From ZC4RG42 sp036676355 (GTDB lineage Bacteria > Pseudomonadota > Gammaproteobacteria > Burkholderiales > SG8-39): a DNA stretch of 64,000 nucleotides. How positions within the stretch are numbered: the stretch's first letter is position 1; each line of letters opens with the position of its first letter. Under the pieces are notes generated by a model. The model was not told the DNA's origin and ran no database searches. It worked only from the letters and a program-made list of their open reading frames with translations. This document shows, in pieces, positions 43,028 to 51,781 of the stretch. The stretch spans positions 1 through 64,000 of the forward strand of contig JAKFDA010000043.1 in NCBI GenBank assembly GCA_036676355.1, in the 5' to 3' direction. The position numbers and the translations under genes were made by a program.

Positions 43028-44227
43028 TTAGAAGCGGATACCCGATTTCTCGGCGACGGTATGCATGTCCTTGTCGCCGCGGCCGGATAGATTGACCAGC
43101 AATACCTTGTCGCGCGCAAGCGTCGGTGCGAGCTTCGCCGCATAAGCCAATGCATGACTCGATTCCAGCGCGGGGATGATGCCTTCCCTGTGACAGCAAT
43201 CATGGAAAGCCTGCAGCGCCTCATCGTCGGTAATGGTGACGTACTCGGCGCGCGCGGTGTCCTTCAGCCAGGCGTGCTCCGGACCGACGCCCGGATAATC
43301 GAGTCCGGCGGACACCGAATGCGTTTCGACGATCTGGCCGTTCTCGTCCTGCAGCAGATAGGTGCGATTGCCGTGCAGCACACCCGGTTTGCCAGCGGTC
43401 AACGATGCGGCATGTTTGCCACTGGCGAGTCCGAGCCCGGCAGCCTCGACGCCGATCAGACGTACATTCTCATGCGCGATGTAGGGATAGAAAATGCCCA
43501 TCGCGTTGGAGCCGCCGCCGACACAGGCGATCACCGCGTCGGGTTGACGGCCAACCATCTCGGGCATCTGCTCGAGGCATTCCTCGCCGATCACCGACTG
43601 AAAATCGCGCACCATCATCGGGTAAGGATGCGGCCCCGCGACTGTGCCGATGATGTAGAAGGTGTTGTGTATGTTGGTCACCCAGTCGCGCATCGCTTCG
43701 TTGAGCGCATCCTTGAGCGTCTTGGAGCCGGATTCGACCGGCACGACGGTGGCGCCGAGCAACTTCATCCGATACACATTGGCGGCCTGACGCCTGATGT
43801 CTTCGGAGCCCATGTACACCACGCATTCCATGCCGTAACGCGCGGCCACGGTCGCCGTCGCCACGCCATGCTGCCCCGCGCCGGTTTCCGCAATGACGCG
43901 CGGTTTGCCCATGCGACGGGCGAGCAGCGCCTGACCGATGGTGTTGTTGACCTTGTGCGCGCCGGTGTGATTCAGGTCTTCGCGCTTGAAATAGATCTGC
44001 GCGCCGCCGAGCAATTCCGACCAGCGCTTGGCGTGATAGATGGGACTCGGTCGCCCGACGAAATGTTTGAGTTCGTATGCGAACTCCGCAATGAACTCCG
44101 GATCTTCCCGATAGCGTTCATAGGCGGCGCACAGTTCGTCGAGGGCATGCACCAGCGTCTCGGCAACGAAGGTCCCGCCATAGGGGCCAAAGTGGCCTTG
44201 GGCATCCGGTAAGTCATACATCTGCAT
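43028..44227 (-). CDS. trpB: Tryptophan synthase beta chain
   Basis: A 399-residue PLP enzyme condensing indole with serine. The Schiff-base Lys92 lies in NHTGAHKVNNT, and GGGSNAMG binds phosphate. The first ATG overlaps the end of trpF by 14 bases; a second ATG two codons on would also do. The enzyme is cytoplasmic and forms the alpha-beta-beta-alpha complex with TrpA. Confidence 0.97.
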   Translation of the reverse strand: MQMYDLPDAQGHFGPYGGTFVAETLVHALDELCAAYERYREDPEFIAEFAYELKHFVGRPSPIYHAKRWSELLGGAQIYFKREDLNHTGAHKVNNTIGQALLARRMGKPRVIAETGAGQHGVATATVAARYGMECVVYMGSEDIRRQAANVYRMKLLGATVVPVESGSKTLKDALNEAMRDWVTNIHNTFYIIGTVAGPHPYPMMVRDFQSVIGEECLEQMPEMVGRQPDAVIACVGGGSNAMGIFYPYIAHENVRLIGVEAAGLGLASGKHAASLTAGKPGVLHGNRTYLLQDENGQIVETHSVSAGLDYPGVGPEHAWLKDTARAEYVTITDDEALQAFHDCCHREGIIPALESSHALAYAAKLAPTLARDKVLLVNLSGRGDKDMHTVAEKSGIRF

Positions 44228-44861
44228 GGTTCATCCCTGCACGCGCTGCCGCAACGAATGCGGCAATCAATCGCTCATCCTTGCGACCCTTCGACACCTC
44301 GACGCCGCTCGACACATCCACGGCCCAGGGCCGCACGCGACGAATCGCCGCGGCAACATTGTCGGGTGTCAGCCCGCCGGACAAGACCATTGGTCGGGCA
44401 AGCGTTGCGGGAATCAGATCCCAGTTGAAGGCTTCCCCGGTGCCGCCATAGGTATCTTCGCTGTAGGCGTCCAGCAGCCACCCGGCGGCCGCGCCGTACG
44501 AAGCAAAGTATTCTAGCAAATCCAGGCCCGGCCTTACGCGCGCGGCCTTGAGATAAGGCACACCGAAGCTGGCGCAAAACGCGGCGTCCTCCTCGCCGTG
44601 GAATTGCAGCAGCGAAACGGGGCAATGCGCGAGTACGCGCTCCACATCCTCGCGCGCGGGATTGACGAACAATGCCACGGACGCGACGAAGGGCGGCAAC
44701 CCGGCAATGATCTCGCGCGCTTGCACCAGACTGACGTTACGCGGGCTGGGCGCGTAGAACACCAAGCCGATTGCGTCCGCACCCAGGCGCGCAGCGGCCA
44801 GCGCGTGGGCGACTTCGGTAATACCGCAAATCTTGATACGGGTATGCATCGCTGGGCTCAT
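44214..44861 (-). CDS. trpF: Phosphoribosylanthranilate isomerase
   Basis: A 215-residue TIM barrel of tryptophan synthesis. The catalytic Cys is in RIKICGIT and the catalytic Asp region in LLDAYSEDTYGGTGEAFNWD; the phosphate-binding end is AVDVSSGVEVSKGRKD. The start at 44861 forms an ATGA overlap with the truA stop, which favours it over the ATG four codons later; the longer in-frame reading is inside truA. Both truA-trpF and trpF-trpB junctions overlap, indicating one message. Confidence 0.93.
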   Translation of the reverse strand: MSPAMHTRIKICGITEVAHALAAARLGADAIGLVFYAPSPRNVSLVQAREIIAGLPPFVASVALFVNPAREDVERVLAHCPVSLLQFHGEEDAAFCASFGVPYLKAARVRPGLDLLEYFASYGAAAGWLLDAYSEDTYGGTGEAFNWDLIPATLARPMVLSGGLTPDNVAAAIRRVRPWAVDVSSGVEVSKGRKDERLIAAFVAAARAGMNHADV

Positions 44862-45640
44862 GGTAGAGGCGGGATCATAGGCGCGAACGCCGGCAGGCGC
44901 CACGTATCCGGGTAGCGCACGCCGGCCAGATACAGCCCGGCGGGCGAGAACGTCGGCGCCGCGGCGCTTCGGTCGCGTCCCTGCAACAATGCCTCGATCC
45001 ATTCGGGCGCCTGCGCCCCCTTGCCGACATAGACGAGTGATCCGACGATATTACGAATCATGTGATGCAGAAAAGCGTTCGCGGTGAAGCGAAAGACGAA
45101 GTATGGCCCCTGTACCCGTACTTCGACCTGCTCCATGATGCGCACCGGATGCGCCGCCTGACACTCGGCGGACCGAAACGCGCTGAAGTCGTGCTGGCCC
45201 AGCAATAGTGAGGCGGCGCGCTGCATCGCTTCCACATCGAGCGGTGCATGGAACCAGCCGACCTGATGTGCGAACAAGGCCGGCCGCACCGGATGGTTAT
45301 AGAGCACGTATATGTAACTGCGCGCAATCGCCGAGAAGCGGGCGTGGAATCGCTCGTCGACTCCGGCGGCCCATTGCACCGCTATGCTATCGGGGAGGTG
45401 GGCGTTTGTTCCGCGTACCCATGCCGAAATCGGGCGCGCCGCGTGTGTATCGAAATGGCACACCTGTGCGCAGGCATGAACGCCAGTGTCGGTGCGGCCG
45501 GCGGCCGCCACGCGCACGGGCGCGGCGGCAATCGCGCTCAGCGCGCATTCCAGTCGGTCCTGTACCGTCTTCCCCGAGGGCTGCGACTGCCAGCCCTCGA
45601 AAGCGGAGCCGTCATAAGCGAGGCCGAGTGCGATTCTCAA
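44858..45640 (-). CDS. truA: tRNA pseudouridine(38-40) synthase
   Basis: A 260-residue enzyme isomerising U38-U40 in the anticodon arm of tRNAs. The catalytic Asp is in AAGRTDTGVHA, and FLHHMIRNIVGSLVYVG is the C-terminal family signature. The start codon is TTG (45640), with MRIALGLAYDGSAFEGWQ giving the normal N-terminus; the ribosome site is weak. It lies just downstream of the fimV terminator. Confidence 0.95.
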   Translation of the reverse strand: MRIALGLAYDGSAFEGWQSQPSGKTVQDRLECALSAIAAAPVRVAAAGRTDTGVHACAQVCHFDTHAARPISAWVRGTNAHLPDSIAVQWAAGVDERFHARFSAIARSYIYVLYNHPVRPALFAHQVGWFHAPLDVEAMQRAASLLLGQHDFSAFRSAECQAAHPVRIMEQVEVRVQGPYFVFRFTANAFLHHMIRNIVGSLVYVGKGAQAPEWIEALLQGRDRSAAAPTFSPAGLYLAGVRYPDTWRLPAFAPMIPPLP

Positions 45641-45659
45641 TGTGGCGCTTCAAAAAGCG

Positions 45660-45681
45660 GAAGGCCGCAAATGCGGCCTTC
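45660..45681 (-). terminator. Rho-independent terminator of fimV
   Basis: A 9- to 10-bp GC-rich stem GAAGGCCGC/GCGGCCTTC is followed on the minus strand by CGCTTTTTG. It lies 22 bases after the fimV stop and 20 bases before the truA start. Confidence 0.75.
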
Positions 45682-45702
45682 GCGATAGGGAAGAAAAAAA
45701 TT

Positions 45703-48354
45703 TTAACGAATCGCAGCAAGCATGGTGCGCGCCTGTTCCTGCTGGGCGTTATCCCCTTCCTTCAGAACTTCGTTGAGCAGTTCGCGCGCGCCATCCTTGT
45801 CGCCCATTTCCTCGTATGCTTTGGCCAGGTCCAGCTTGGTCGCCACTTCCTGCCAACTTGAGTCGGCGCCTTGCTCGCCGTTCTCGTTCAAATCCAGACT
45901 CAGGCCGCTGAGGTCGACCGCCGGCACATCCGCTTTCGGCTGTTCGATGGTCGGCTCGTCAAGCTTGAAATCGATCGCCAGGCCCAGATTCGGTCTGGCG
46001 TCCCTCGGTTCCAGCGTCGGCGCGCCCAGATCGATATCGAGCGCCTGCGACTCGCCTAATTCGCTGACCGCCTTCTTCGTTTCGGCGTCCATGATGAAAG
46101 TGCCGCTGGGCGAGAAATCCGCCGGCTCCTCGGCCGAAGCCGGCACTGCATCCGCCGCCGGTTGGCTACCAAGATTCAGATCGAGGTCCAGATCGAGCGC
46201 CTGCGACACGTTCGAGTCGAAAGCAATATCGGGCATGGCCGGCTGTGCCGTGGTGCCACTGTCCAGATCAAGATCGAGCAGCGGCGCTGCATTTTCCGCC
46301 ACCGCCTCGACATGCTGCACATCGTTGGCGATCTCGGTCGCGACGCGGGCGACCGGCGTGACGGCAGCCACTGCCTGCGGAGCACCGTACATTGCATTGC
46401 TCGGATCGATGGAACGACCCAGCGATACGGCTTTTTCCCAATCGCCGCCCTGTCCGCCGGTGGCGGCGTAGATCTCGCTTGCCGTCGTCTCGAAAGCTTT
46501 GAGATCCTTGCGCGAAGCGTAAATCTCCAGCAGCTTCAGGCGCACGGCCTGCCGGCTGGGGTCTTTTTGCAGCGCTTCCTTGAGAATTTCCTCGGCCTGC
46601 GCGTCACGCCCGTAGGCCATATAGACGTCGGCTTCGGCAACCGGGTCCACCTCTTCGGTATCGATCGAGCCGATCGCGCTTTGGCTGAAATCGGTTTGCA
46701 AGCCGCTTGCACCGGTATCGACATTGCGGCCTCCGGTCGTGCCGAATACCGAGCTCGAATCGGTCGTCGTCATTCCGATCAGGCTGTTGTCCAGCGAAGT
46801 GCTGCGCTTACGGCGCCAGATCATGAAGCCAAGCAACAGCGCGAGAACAGCACCGCCGCCGGCAAGCAGCATCGGGTCTTCCATCAGCGTATCGACGAAG
46901 CTTTCGGGTTGCGGCGCCGGAGCGGGCTTCGCCGCCGGTTTGGCTTTTTTAGGTTCTGGCTTCACCGGCTCAGCCTGCGCGACGGGCGTGGCGGCCTCTT
47001 CCGTCGAAGCCGGATTGACAGCCTGATCTGCAGCAGGTGTTTCGGGCTTGGCGATTTCGGCGTTTGCGTCCGCAGTCGCTGGCGCGCCTCCTGCTGTTGC
47101 CGCCGCCCCTTCGGTGGCGGGCTCGACCGGTGCGGCTGCTTCCGCCGCCGGCGCGGATGGCTCCGCCGGTACCGTCGCTTGTGGCTGCGCCTGGCTCTGC
47201 AATTGCGCTAATTGCTGATTCTTCAGTTCGAGCAGTTTCTGCAGATCGCCAAGGTTGCGTTCCAGATCGGCAACGCGGGTATTCGCCTCGTGCAGCGCCT
47301 GCTCGCGCGCTGCCACATCATCGGCAGTCGCGACGCCGGCCGCGGCCGTCCCTTTGCCTTCAGCAGCTTTGGACAAACGCAATTCGTCCGTCGGGGCCGC
47401 TGTGGTGGGTTTGTCTTCGACTTGTGTGCTAATGCGGCCGGAGGCCTGCTGCTGTCCGGTTTCACCGGCTGGCGCTGCGGCGGCTACAGTTTCCGCAAGC
47501 CGGGCACGATAGTCGGCAAACTCGCGAGTCTGTGTGTTGACGACACGCACAGCCTCGGTCTGGCTGACTGCGCCGGCAGTGGCCGCGTCCGGGATGCGCA
47601 GGATCTTGCCGATGCGCACCAGGTTCATGTTGCGCTGGATGAACGCATCTTCGTTGGCGCGTTGCAGCGCCACCAGCATCTGCTGCAGGCTGACATCCTG
47701 CGGCTTATGCGCCAGAGCGATTTGCGTCAGCGTATCGCCCCGCTTTACTTCGTAGCTGCTATCGGCCGCCTTGGCAGGCACGGCCTCTGAGGATGCCGGC
47801 GCCGGAGCCGGCGCGGCAGCAACGGGAGATGCGGGTTTCACCGCGGGCGAGGCGTCAATCGGGGTCGCCTGCGGTGTCGGTTGCGCAGGTGCGGCTTGCG
47901 GTTGCGCAACGATACCCGGCGAAGCGACGATCGGCTCGGGTCCCTTATAGCCGACCGGGTCGAGCAGGAATGTGTATTGGCGAACCAGACGTCCACTGGC
48001 GGAATTGAGCTCAACCAGCACATCGACGAAGGGTTCGTCGATCGGCTGCTGGCTCTTGAGCGAAATGATCGCCCGACCATCGTTGCGGCGCTCCACCGCT
48101 GCGCGGATTTGCGGAATGACAGTACCGTACTCGACGCCTGCCCGCCGGAAAGCATCCGGCGAAGCGATGCGCGCCGTAAGCGAATCGCTTTCGCCCTTTT
48201 GCAAGGCCACGACATCGATTTCCACTTTCAGCGGCTGGCCGAGCGCCGACAGCACGCTGAGCTTGCCCAGCCCCGCTGCGACTACCAGCGCCGGGGACAG
48301 CAGCAGGAGCGAGCCGACGAGCCATTTGGTTTTTGTCTTAAATCGATTTCCCAC
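45703..48354 (-). CDS. fimV: FimV/HubP-type polar pilus-assembly and peptidoglycan-binding protein
   Basis: An 883-residue inner-membrane protein. In order: signal segment (about 10-27), FimV N-terminal domain (27-135, GLGKLSVLSALGQPLKVEID), LysM at about 200-256 (YEVKRGDTLTQIALAHK...RIGKILRIPD), coiled coil at about 346-388, Pro/Ala/Glu-rich linker, one transmembrane segment at about 495-513 followed by WRRKRS, a long acidic cytoplasmic region and the C-terminal FimV motif (about 838-883, LAKAYEEMGDKDGARELLNEVL). In Pseudomonas and Vibrio relatives it organises the cell pole and type IV pili. Start codon GTG at 48354. Its place between asd and truA is conserved in betaproteobacteria. Confidence 0.9.
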   Translation of the reverse strand: MGNRFKTKTKWLVGSLLLLSPALVVAAGLGKLSVLSALGQPLKVEIDVVALQKGESDSLTARIASPDAFRRAGVEYGTVIPQIRAAVERRNDGRAIISLKSQQPIDEPFVDVLVELNSASGRLVRQYTFLLDPVGYKGPEPIVASPGIVAQPQAAPAQPTPQATPIDASPAVKPASPVAAAPAPAPASSEAVPAKAADSSYEVKRGDTLTQIALAHKPQDVSLQQMLVALQRANEDAFIQRNMNLVRIGKILRIPDAATAGAVSQTEAVRVVNTQTREFADYRARLAETVAAAAPAGETGQQQASGRISTQVEDKPTTAAPTDELRLSKAAEGKGTAAAGVATADDVAAREQALHEANTRVADLERNLGDLQKLLELKNQQLAQLQSQAQPQATVPAEPSAPAAEAAAPVEPATEGAAATAGGAPATADANAEIAKPETPAADQAVNPASTEEAATPVAQAEPVKPEPKKAKPAAKPAPAPQPESFVDTLMEDPMLLAGGGAVLALLLGFMIWRRKRSTSLDNSLIGMTTTDSSSVFGTTGGRNVDTGASGLQTDFSQSAIGSIDTEEVDPVAEADVYMAYGRDAQAEEILKEALQKDPSRQAVRLKLLEIYASRKDLKAFETTASEIYAATGGQGGDWEKAVSLGRSIDPSNAMYGAPQAVAAVTPVARVATEIANDVQHVEAVAENAAPLLDLDLDSGTTAQPAMPDIAFDSNVSQALDLDLDLNLGSQPAADAVPASAEEPADFSPSGTFIMDAETKKAVSELGESQALDIDLGAPTLEPRDARPNLGLAIDFKLDEPTIEQPKADVPAVDLSGLSLDLNENGEQGADSSWQEVATKLDLAKAYEEMGDKDGARELLNEVLKEGDNAQQEQARTMLAAIR

Positions 48355-48387
48355 TGCAAATCCTTGGGATGTGGACCGGAGGCAACG

Positions 48388-48416
48388 AAAATAGCATCAG
48401 GGGTTTAGCCTCGCAA
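48388..48416 (-). promoter_or_regulatory. Predicted fimV promoter
   Basis: On the minus strand TTGCGA (48411-48416), 17 bases, TATTTT (48388-48393), 34 bases before the GTG start. The position between the asd terminator and fimV fits. Confidence 0.4.
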
Positions 48417-48535
48417 GCTAAGCCATCGGCTTAAATTCTGCTTTAGCCAAAAAGTTCTCGAAAGGCTCAGCCTATTGCTGAACCCGCCGCGAAATATGTC
48501 TTCGTCATTTTTTGCGCAAACTTTTTTATTGAAAA

Positions 48536-48560
48536 AAGGGGAAGCCGAAGACTTCCCCTT
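48536..48560 (-). terminator. Rho-independent terminator of asd
   Basis: A perfect 9-bp stem AAGGGGAAG/CTTCCCCTT with a seven-base loop is followed on the minus strand by TTTTC. It starts 25 bases after the asd stop and separates the leu-asd transcript from fimV. Confidence 0.88.
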
Positions 48561-48585
48561 CGTTCGTGCATTTAATAAATAATGT

Positions 48586-49740
48586 TCAAGCGTATACGGC
48601 GGTCTTGCCCGTGGCTTGGCCTTGACCGCTCGCATCGAGCAGGATGCGCAGCATGCGGCGCAACGGCTCAGCCGCACCCCATAGAAGCTGATCGCCAATC
48701 ACGAAGGCAGACACGTATTCCGGACCCATATTGAGTTTGCGTACTCGCCCCACGCCGATATCCAGGCCGCCGGTAATTGCTGCAGGGGTCAATTCCTTTT
48801 CGGTGCGATCCCGCTCGTTCGGCACCCATTTGACCCAGGGGTTACCCGATTTGATAAGGCTTTCGATTTCTTCCAGCGGCAGATCCTTATTGAGTTTCAG
48901 CGTCAACGCGAGGCTGTGGCAACGCATCGCGCCAATACGCACGCATATGCCGTCGACCGGAACAGGCTTGCTGTTGCCGAGAATCTTGTTGACCTCGGCC
49001 TGACCCTTCCACTCCTCCTTCGACTGGCCGTTATCGAGCTGTTTGTCGATCCATGGAATCAGTCCGCCCGCCAGCGGCGCGGGGAAAAGTTCATGCGGCA
49101 CATCTTCGCGGATCGTTCGAGCCACTTTGCGATCGATATCCAGAATGGCCGATGCCGGGGTCGCGAGTTCATCGGCCACCGCGGCATGGATAACGCCCAT
49201 ACCGGCCAGCAATTCGCGCATGTGGTTAGCGCCGCCACCGGAAGCGGCCTGGTAAGTCATGGAACTGATCCAGTCCACCACACCTTCGCGCAACAGCCCA
49301 CCAACCCCCATCAATAAAATCGAGTTCGTGCAGTTGCCGCCGATGTAATTCTTCACGCCCTTCTGCAACGCGGCGTCGATGACATCCTGGTTGACCGGAT
49401 CAAGAACGATGACTGCGTCGTCTTCCATACGCAGCGCGGATGCCGCATCGATCCAGTAACCGTCCCAGCCCGCGGCACGCAACCTCGGGAAGACTTCGTT
49501 GGTGTAATCGCCGCCCTGGCAGGTGATGATAATGTCCATCGCCTTCAGATCGTCGACGGAGCGAGCGTCCTTGAGCGGGGCGGGATCCTTGCCGCCGATA
49601 GACGGACCTTTACCGCCGACATTCGACGTCGTGAAGAACACCGCGTCGATATGATCGAAGTCGCGCTCTTCCTGCATACGCTGCATGAGCACCGAGCCCA
49701 CCATCCCGCGCCAACCTACCAGTCCCACTTTTCTCATCAC
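48586..49740 (-). CDS. asd: Aspartate-semialdehyde dehydrogenase
   Basis: A 384-residue NADPH enzyme making aspartate semialdehyde for lysine, threonine, methionine and diaminopimelate. The catalytic Cys137 is in GGNCTNS; GWRGMVGSVL binds NADP, and the length and QAASGGGANHM stretch match the gammaproteobacterial-type (E. coli-like) class. It follows leuB by 107 bases. Confidence 0.96.
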   Translation of the reverse strand: MMRKVGLVGWRGMVGSVLMQRMQEERDFDHIDAVFFTTSNVGGKGPSIGGKDPAPLKDARSVDDLKAMDIIITCQGGDYTNEVFPRLRAAGWDGYWIDAASALRMEDDAVIVLDPVNQDVIDAALQKGVKNYIGGNCTNSILLMGVGGLLREGVVDWISSMTYQAASGGGANHMRELLAGMGVIHAAVADELATPASAILDIDRKVARTIREDVPHELFPAPLAGGLIPWIDKQLDNGQSKEEWKGQAEVNKILGNSKPVPVDGICVRIGAMRCHSLALTLKLNKDLPLEEIESLIKSGNPWVKWVPNERDRTEKELTPAAITGGLDIGVGRVRKLNMGPEYVSAFVIGDQLLWGAAEPLRRMLRILLDASGQGQATGKTAVYA

Positions 49741-49847
49741 CGCTACTCCATTGCCGATTTGAACCGCTTTACTTCGATCAACAACTCAGAAATTTCTTCG
49801 TACCAACAGGAGTCGCCCGGCGCATGCGCGCGAATCGCCGTAGCGCT

Positions 49848-50903
49848 CTACGCCAACGCCGCCACGACGGCGTCACCCATTTCGTTCGTGCCGATCTTGG
49901 TCGTGCCCGGCTCGTAAATGTCGACCGTTCGCAAACCTCGCGCAAGAACCTTCTGTACCGCCGCCTCGATCCGGTCCGCCACGGCATCCTGATTGAGACT
50001 GTAGCGCAGCATCATCGCAGCCGACAGTATCGTCGCGAGCGGATTGGCAGTGTTCCTGCCCGCGATATCAGGCGCCGATCCGTGGATCGGCTCGTACAGG
50101 CCTTTGCCGTTCGCATCGAGAGAAGCCGACGCCAGCATGCCGATCGAGCCGCCGAGCATCGACGCTTCATCGGAGAGGATGTCGCCGAACAGATTGCCGG
50201 TGACGATCACGTCAAACTGCTTGGGGTTGCGCACCAGTTGCATCGCCGCATTGTCCACGTACATATGCGACAGCTCGACGTCCGGATAGTCCTTGCCGAT
50301 CGTCGTAACGACTTCACGCCACAGCTGCGAGGTCTCCAGCACATTGGCCTTATCGACCGAACACAGACGATGACCGCGTTTGCGCGCCGCCTTGAAGCCC
50401 ACATGGGCAATCCGCGCGATCTCCGATTCGCGATAGTGCATGGTGTCGAAACCTTCGCGCTCGCCGTCGACCGTGCGAATGCCGCGCGGCTGGCCGAAAT
50501 AAATGTCGCCGGTAAGTTCACGGACGATCAACAGATTGAGGCCGGACACGACGTCCGGCCGCAGCGTCGAACTGCTCACCAGTTCGGCATGCATGGTCGC
50601 CGGACGCAGGTTGGCGAACAATTGCAGCGCCTGACGCAGGCGCAGAATCGCCTGCTCCGGTCGCTTGGCGCGCTCCAGCTTGTCGTAGCGCGGGTCGCCG
50701 ATCGCACCGAACAGAATCGCGTCCGCCTCCTTGGCAAGCCTGAGCGTCGCCTCCGGCAGAGGATCGCCGGTTGCCTCGTATCCGGCGCCGCCCACCGGCG
50801 CTTCCTCGAATTCCAGGCGCAGGTCGAGCGCACGCAACACTTTCATCGCCTGGGCGACGATTTCCTTGCCTATCCCGTCGCCGGGCAGTACCGCGATTTT
50901 CAT
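49848..50903 (-). CDS. leuB: 3-isopropylmalate dehydrogenase
   Basis: A 351-residue NAD-dependent decarboxylating dehydrogenase of leucine synthesis. AVLPGDGIGKEIVAQA, the substrate Arg motifs LRLRQALQLFANLRPA, and SMLGGSIGMLASASL with EPIHGSAPDIAGRNTANP are typical. It follows leuD by 26 bases. Confidence 0.97.
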   Translation of the reverse strand: MKIAVLPGDGIGKEIVAQAMKVLRALDLRLEFEEAPVGGAGYEATGDPLPEATLRLAKEADAILFGAIGDPRYDKLERAKRPEQAILRLRQALQLFANLRPATMHAELVSSSTLRPDVVSGLNLLIVRELTGDIYFGQPRGIRTVDGEREGFDTMHYRESEIARIAHVGFKAARKRGHRLCSVDKANVLETSQLWREVVTTIGKDYPDVELSHMYVDNAAMQLVRNPKQFDVIVTGNLFGDILSDEASMLGGSIGMLASASLDANGKGLYEPIHGSAPDIAGRNTANPLATILSAAMMLRYSLNQDAVADRIEAAVQKVLARGLRTVDIYEPGTTKIGTNEMGDAVVAALA

Positions 50904-50929
50904 GCTTCTTTCTTCTTTCCCGTGCAGCG

Positions 50930-51571
50930 TTATCCAAACAGCCAGGGCTGCTGCGCTCGCCGTTGTTCTTCGTAAGCCTTGATCTTATCGGCGTGCCGCA
51001 AGGTCAGGCCAATGTCATCAAGGCCGTTGAGCAGACAGTATTTGCGGAACGGATCGATATCGAAATCGAGCGCCTTCGCGCCATTGCCGCGCATCACCTT
51101 CTGCGCGGCGAGATCGACGATCAACTCGAAGCCCGGAAAAGCAAACGTGTCTGCGAACAACTCATCGACCTGGCGCTCGCTCAGGACAATCGGCAGCAAG
51201 CCATTCTTGAACGAGTTATTGAAAAAAATTTCCGCGAACGAAGGCGCGATGATGGCGCGAAAGCCATAGTCGACCAGCGCCCACGGTGCGTGTTCGCGCG
51301 AGCTGCCGCAACCGAAATTTTCGCGCGCGAGCAATATGGACGCACCGCGGTAGCGCGGCTGGTTGAGCACGAAATCGGGATTGAGCGGCCGGCCGCTGTT
51401 GTCCTGATCCGGCCGTCCGGTGTCCAGATAGCGCCAGCCATCGAACAGATTCGGCCCGAAGCCGGTGCGTTTGATGGACTTCAGAAACTGTTTGGGGATG
51501 ATTGCGTCGGTATCGACGTTGGCGCGATCCAGCGGCGCAACCAGTCCTCGATGTACGATGAATTTATCCAT
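50930..51571 (-). CDS. leuD: 3-isopropylmalate dehydratase small subunit
   Basis: A 213-residue subunit that completes the aconitase-like active site with LeuC. The start MDKFIVHRGLVAPLDRANVDTDAIIPKQFL and the NFGCGSSREHAPWAL motif are exact for the family. The start at 51571 is 11 bases after the entericidin stop. A longer in-frame reading runs through the entericidin gene and is rejected. Confidence 0.96.
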   Translation of the reverse strand: MDKFIVHRGLVAPLDRANVDTDAIIPKQFLKSIKRTGFGPNLFDGWRYLDTGRPDQDNSGRPLNPDFVLNQPRYRGASILLARENFGCGSSREHAPWALVDYGFRAIIAPSFAEIFFNNSFKNGLLPIVLSERQVDELFADTFAFPGFELIVDLAAQKVMRGNGAKALDFDIDPFRKYCLLNGLDDIGLTLRHADKIKAYEEQRRAQQPWLFG

Positions 51572-51582
51572 GCTGCGTGTCT

Positions 51583-51729
51583 TCAATAGCTCCGCTTTTG
51601 CTCGGCCTTGTGTTCGATCTTGTCGCCCAGCTTGCCAAGGTCGCGACCGAAGCCTTCCACGGTGTTGCAGCCGGCGACGAAGGCGATCAGGGCGGAAAGC
51701 GCGACGAAACACCGTATTTTCTTCCGCAT
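51583..51729 (-). CDS. Entericidin A/B family lipoprotein
   Basis: A 48-residue predicted lipoprotein: basic start MRKKIRC, hydrophobic stretch to residue 19, lipobox VAGC with Cys21, then CNTVEGFGRDLGKLGDKIEHKAEQKRSY. The NTxxGxGxDxxxxGxxI pattern is the entericidin signature. Enterobacterial entericidins form a membrane-lytic toxin/antidote pair, but single copies between leuC and leuD are common in betaproteobacteria and their role is unclear. The gene is too short for many gene finders. Confidence 0.9.
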   Translation of the reverse strand: MRKKIRCFVALSALIAFVAGCNTVEGFGRDLGKLGDKIEHKAEQKRSY

Positions 51730-51781
51730 CGTTAACTCCCTAAAAGCTGTTGAATTCGTATTTTTGAATGTTGCCGTTCAA

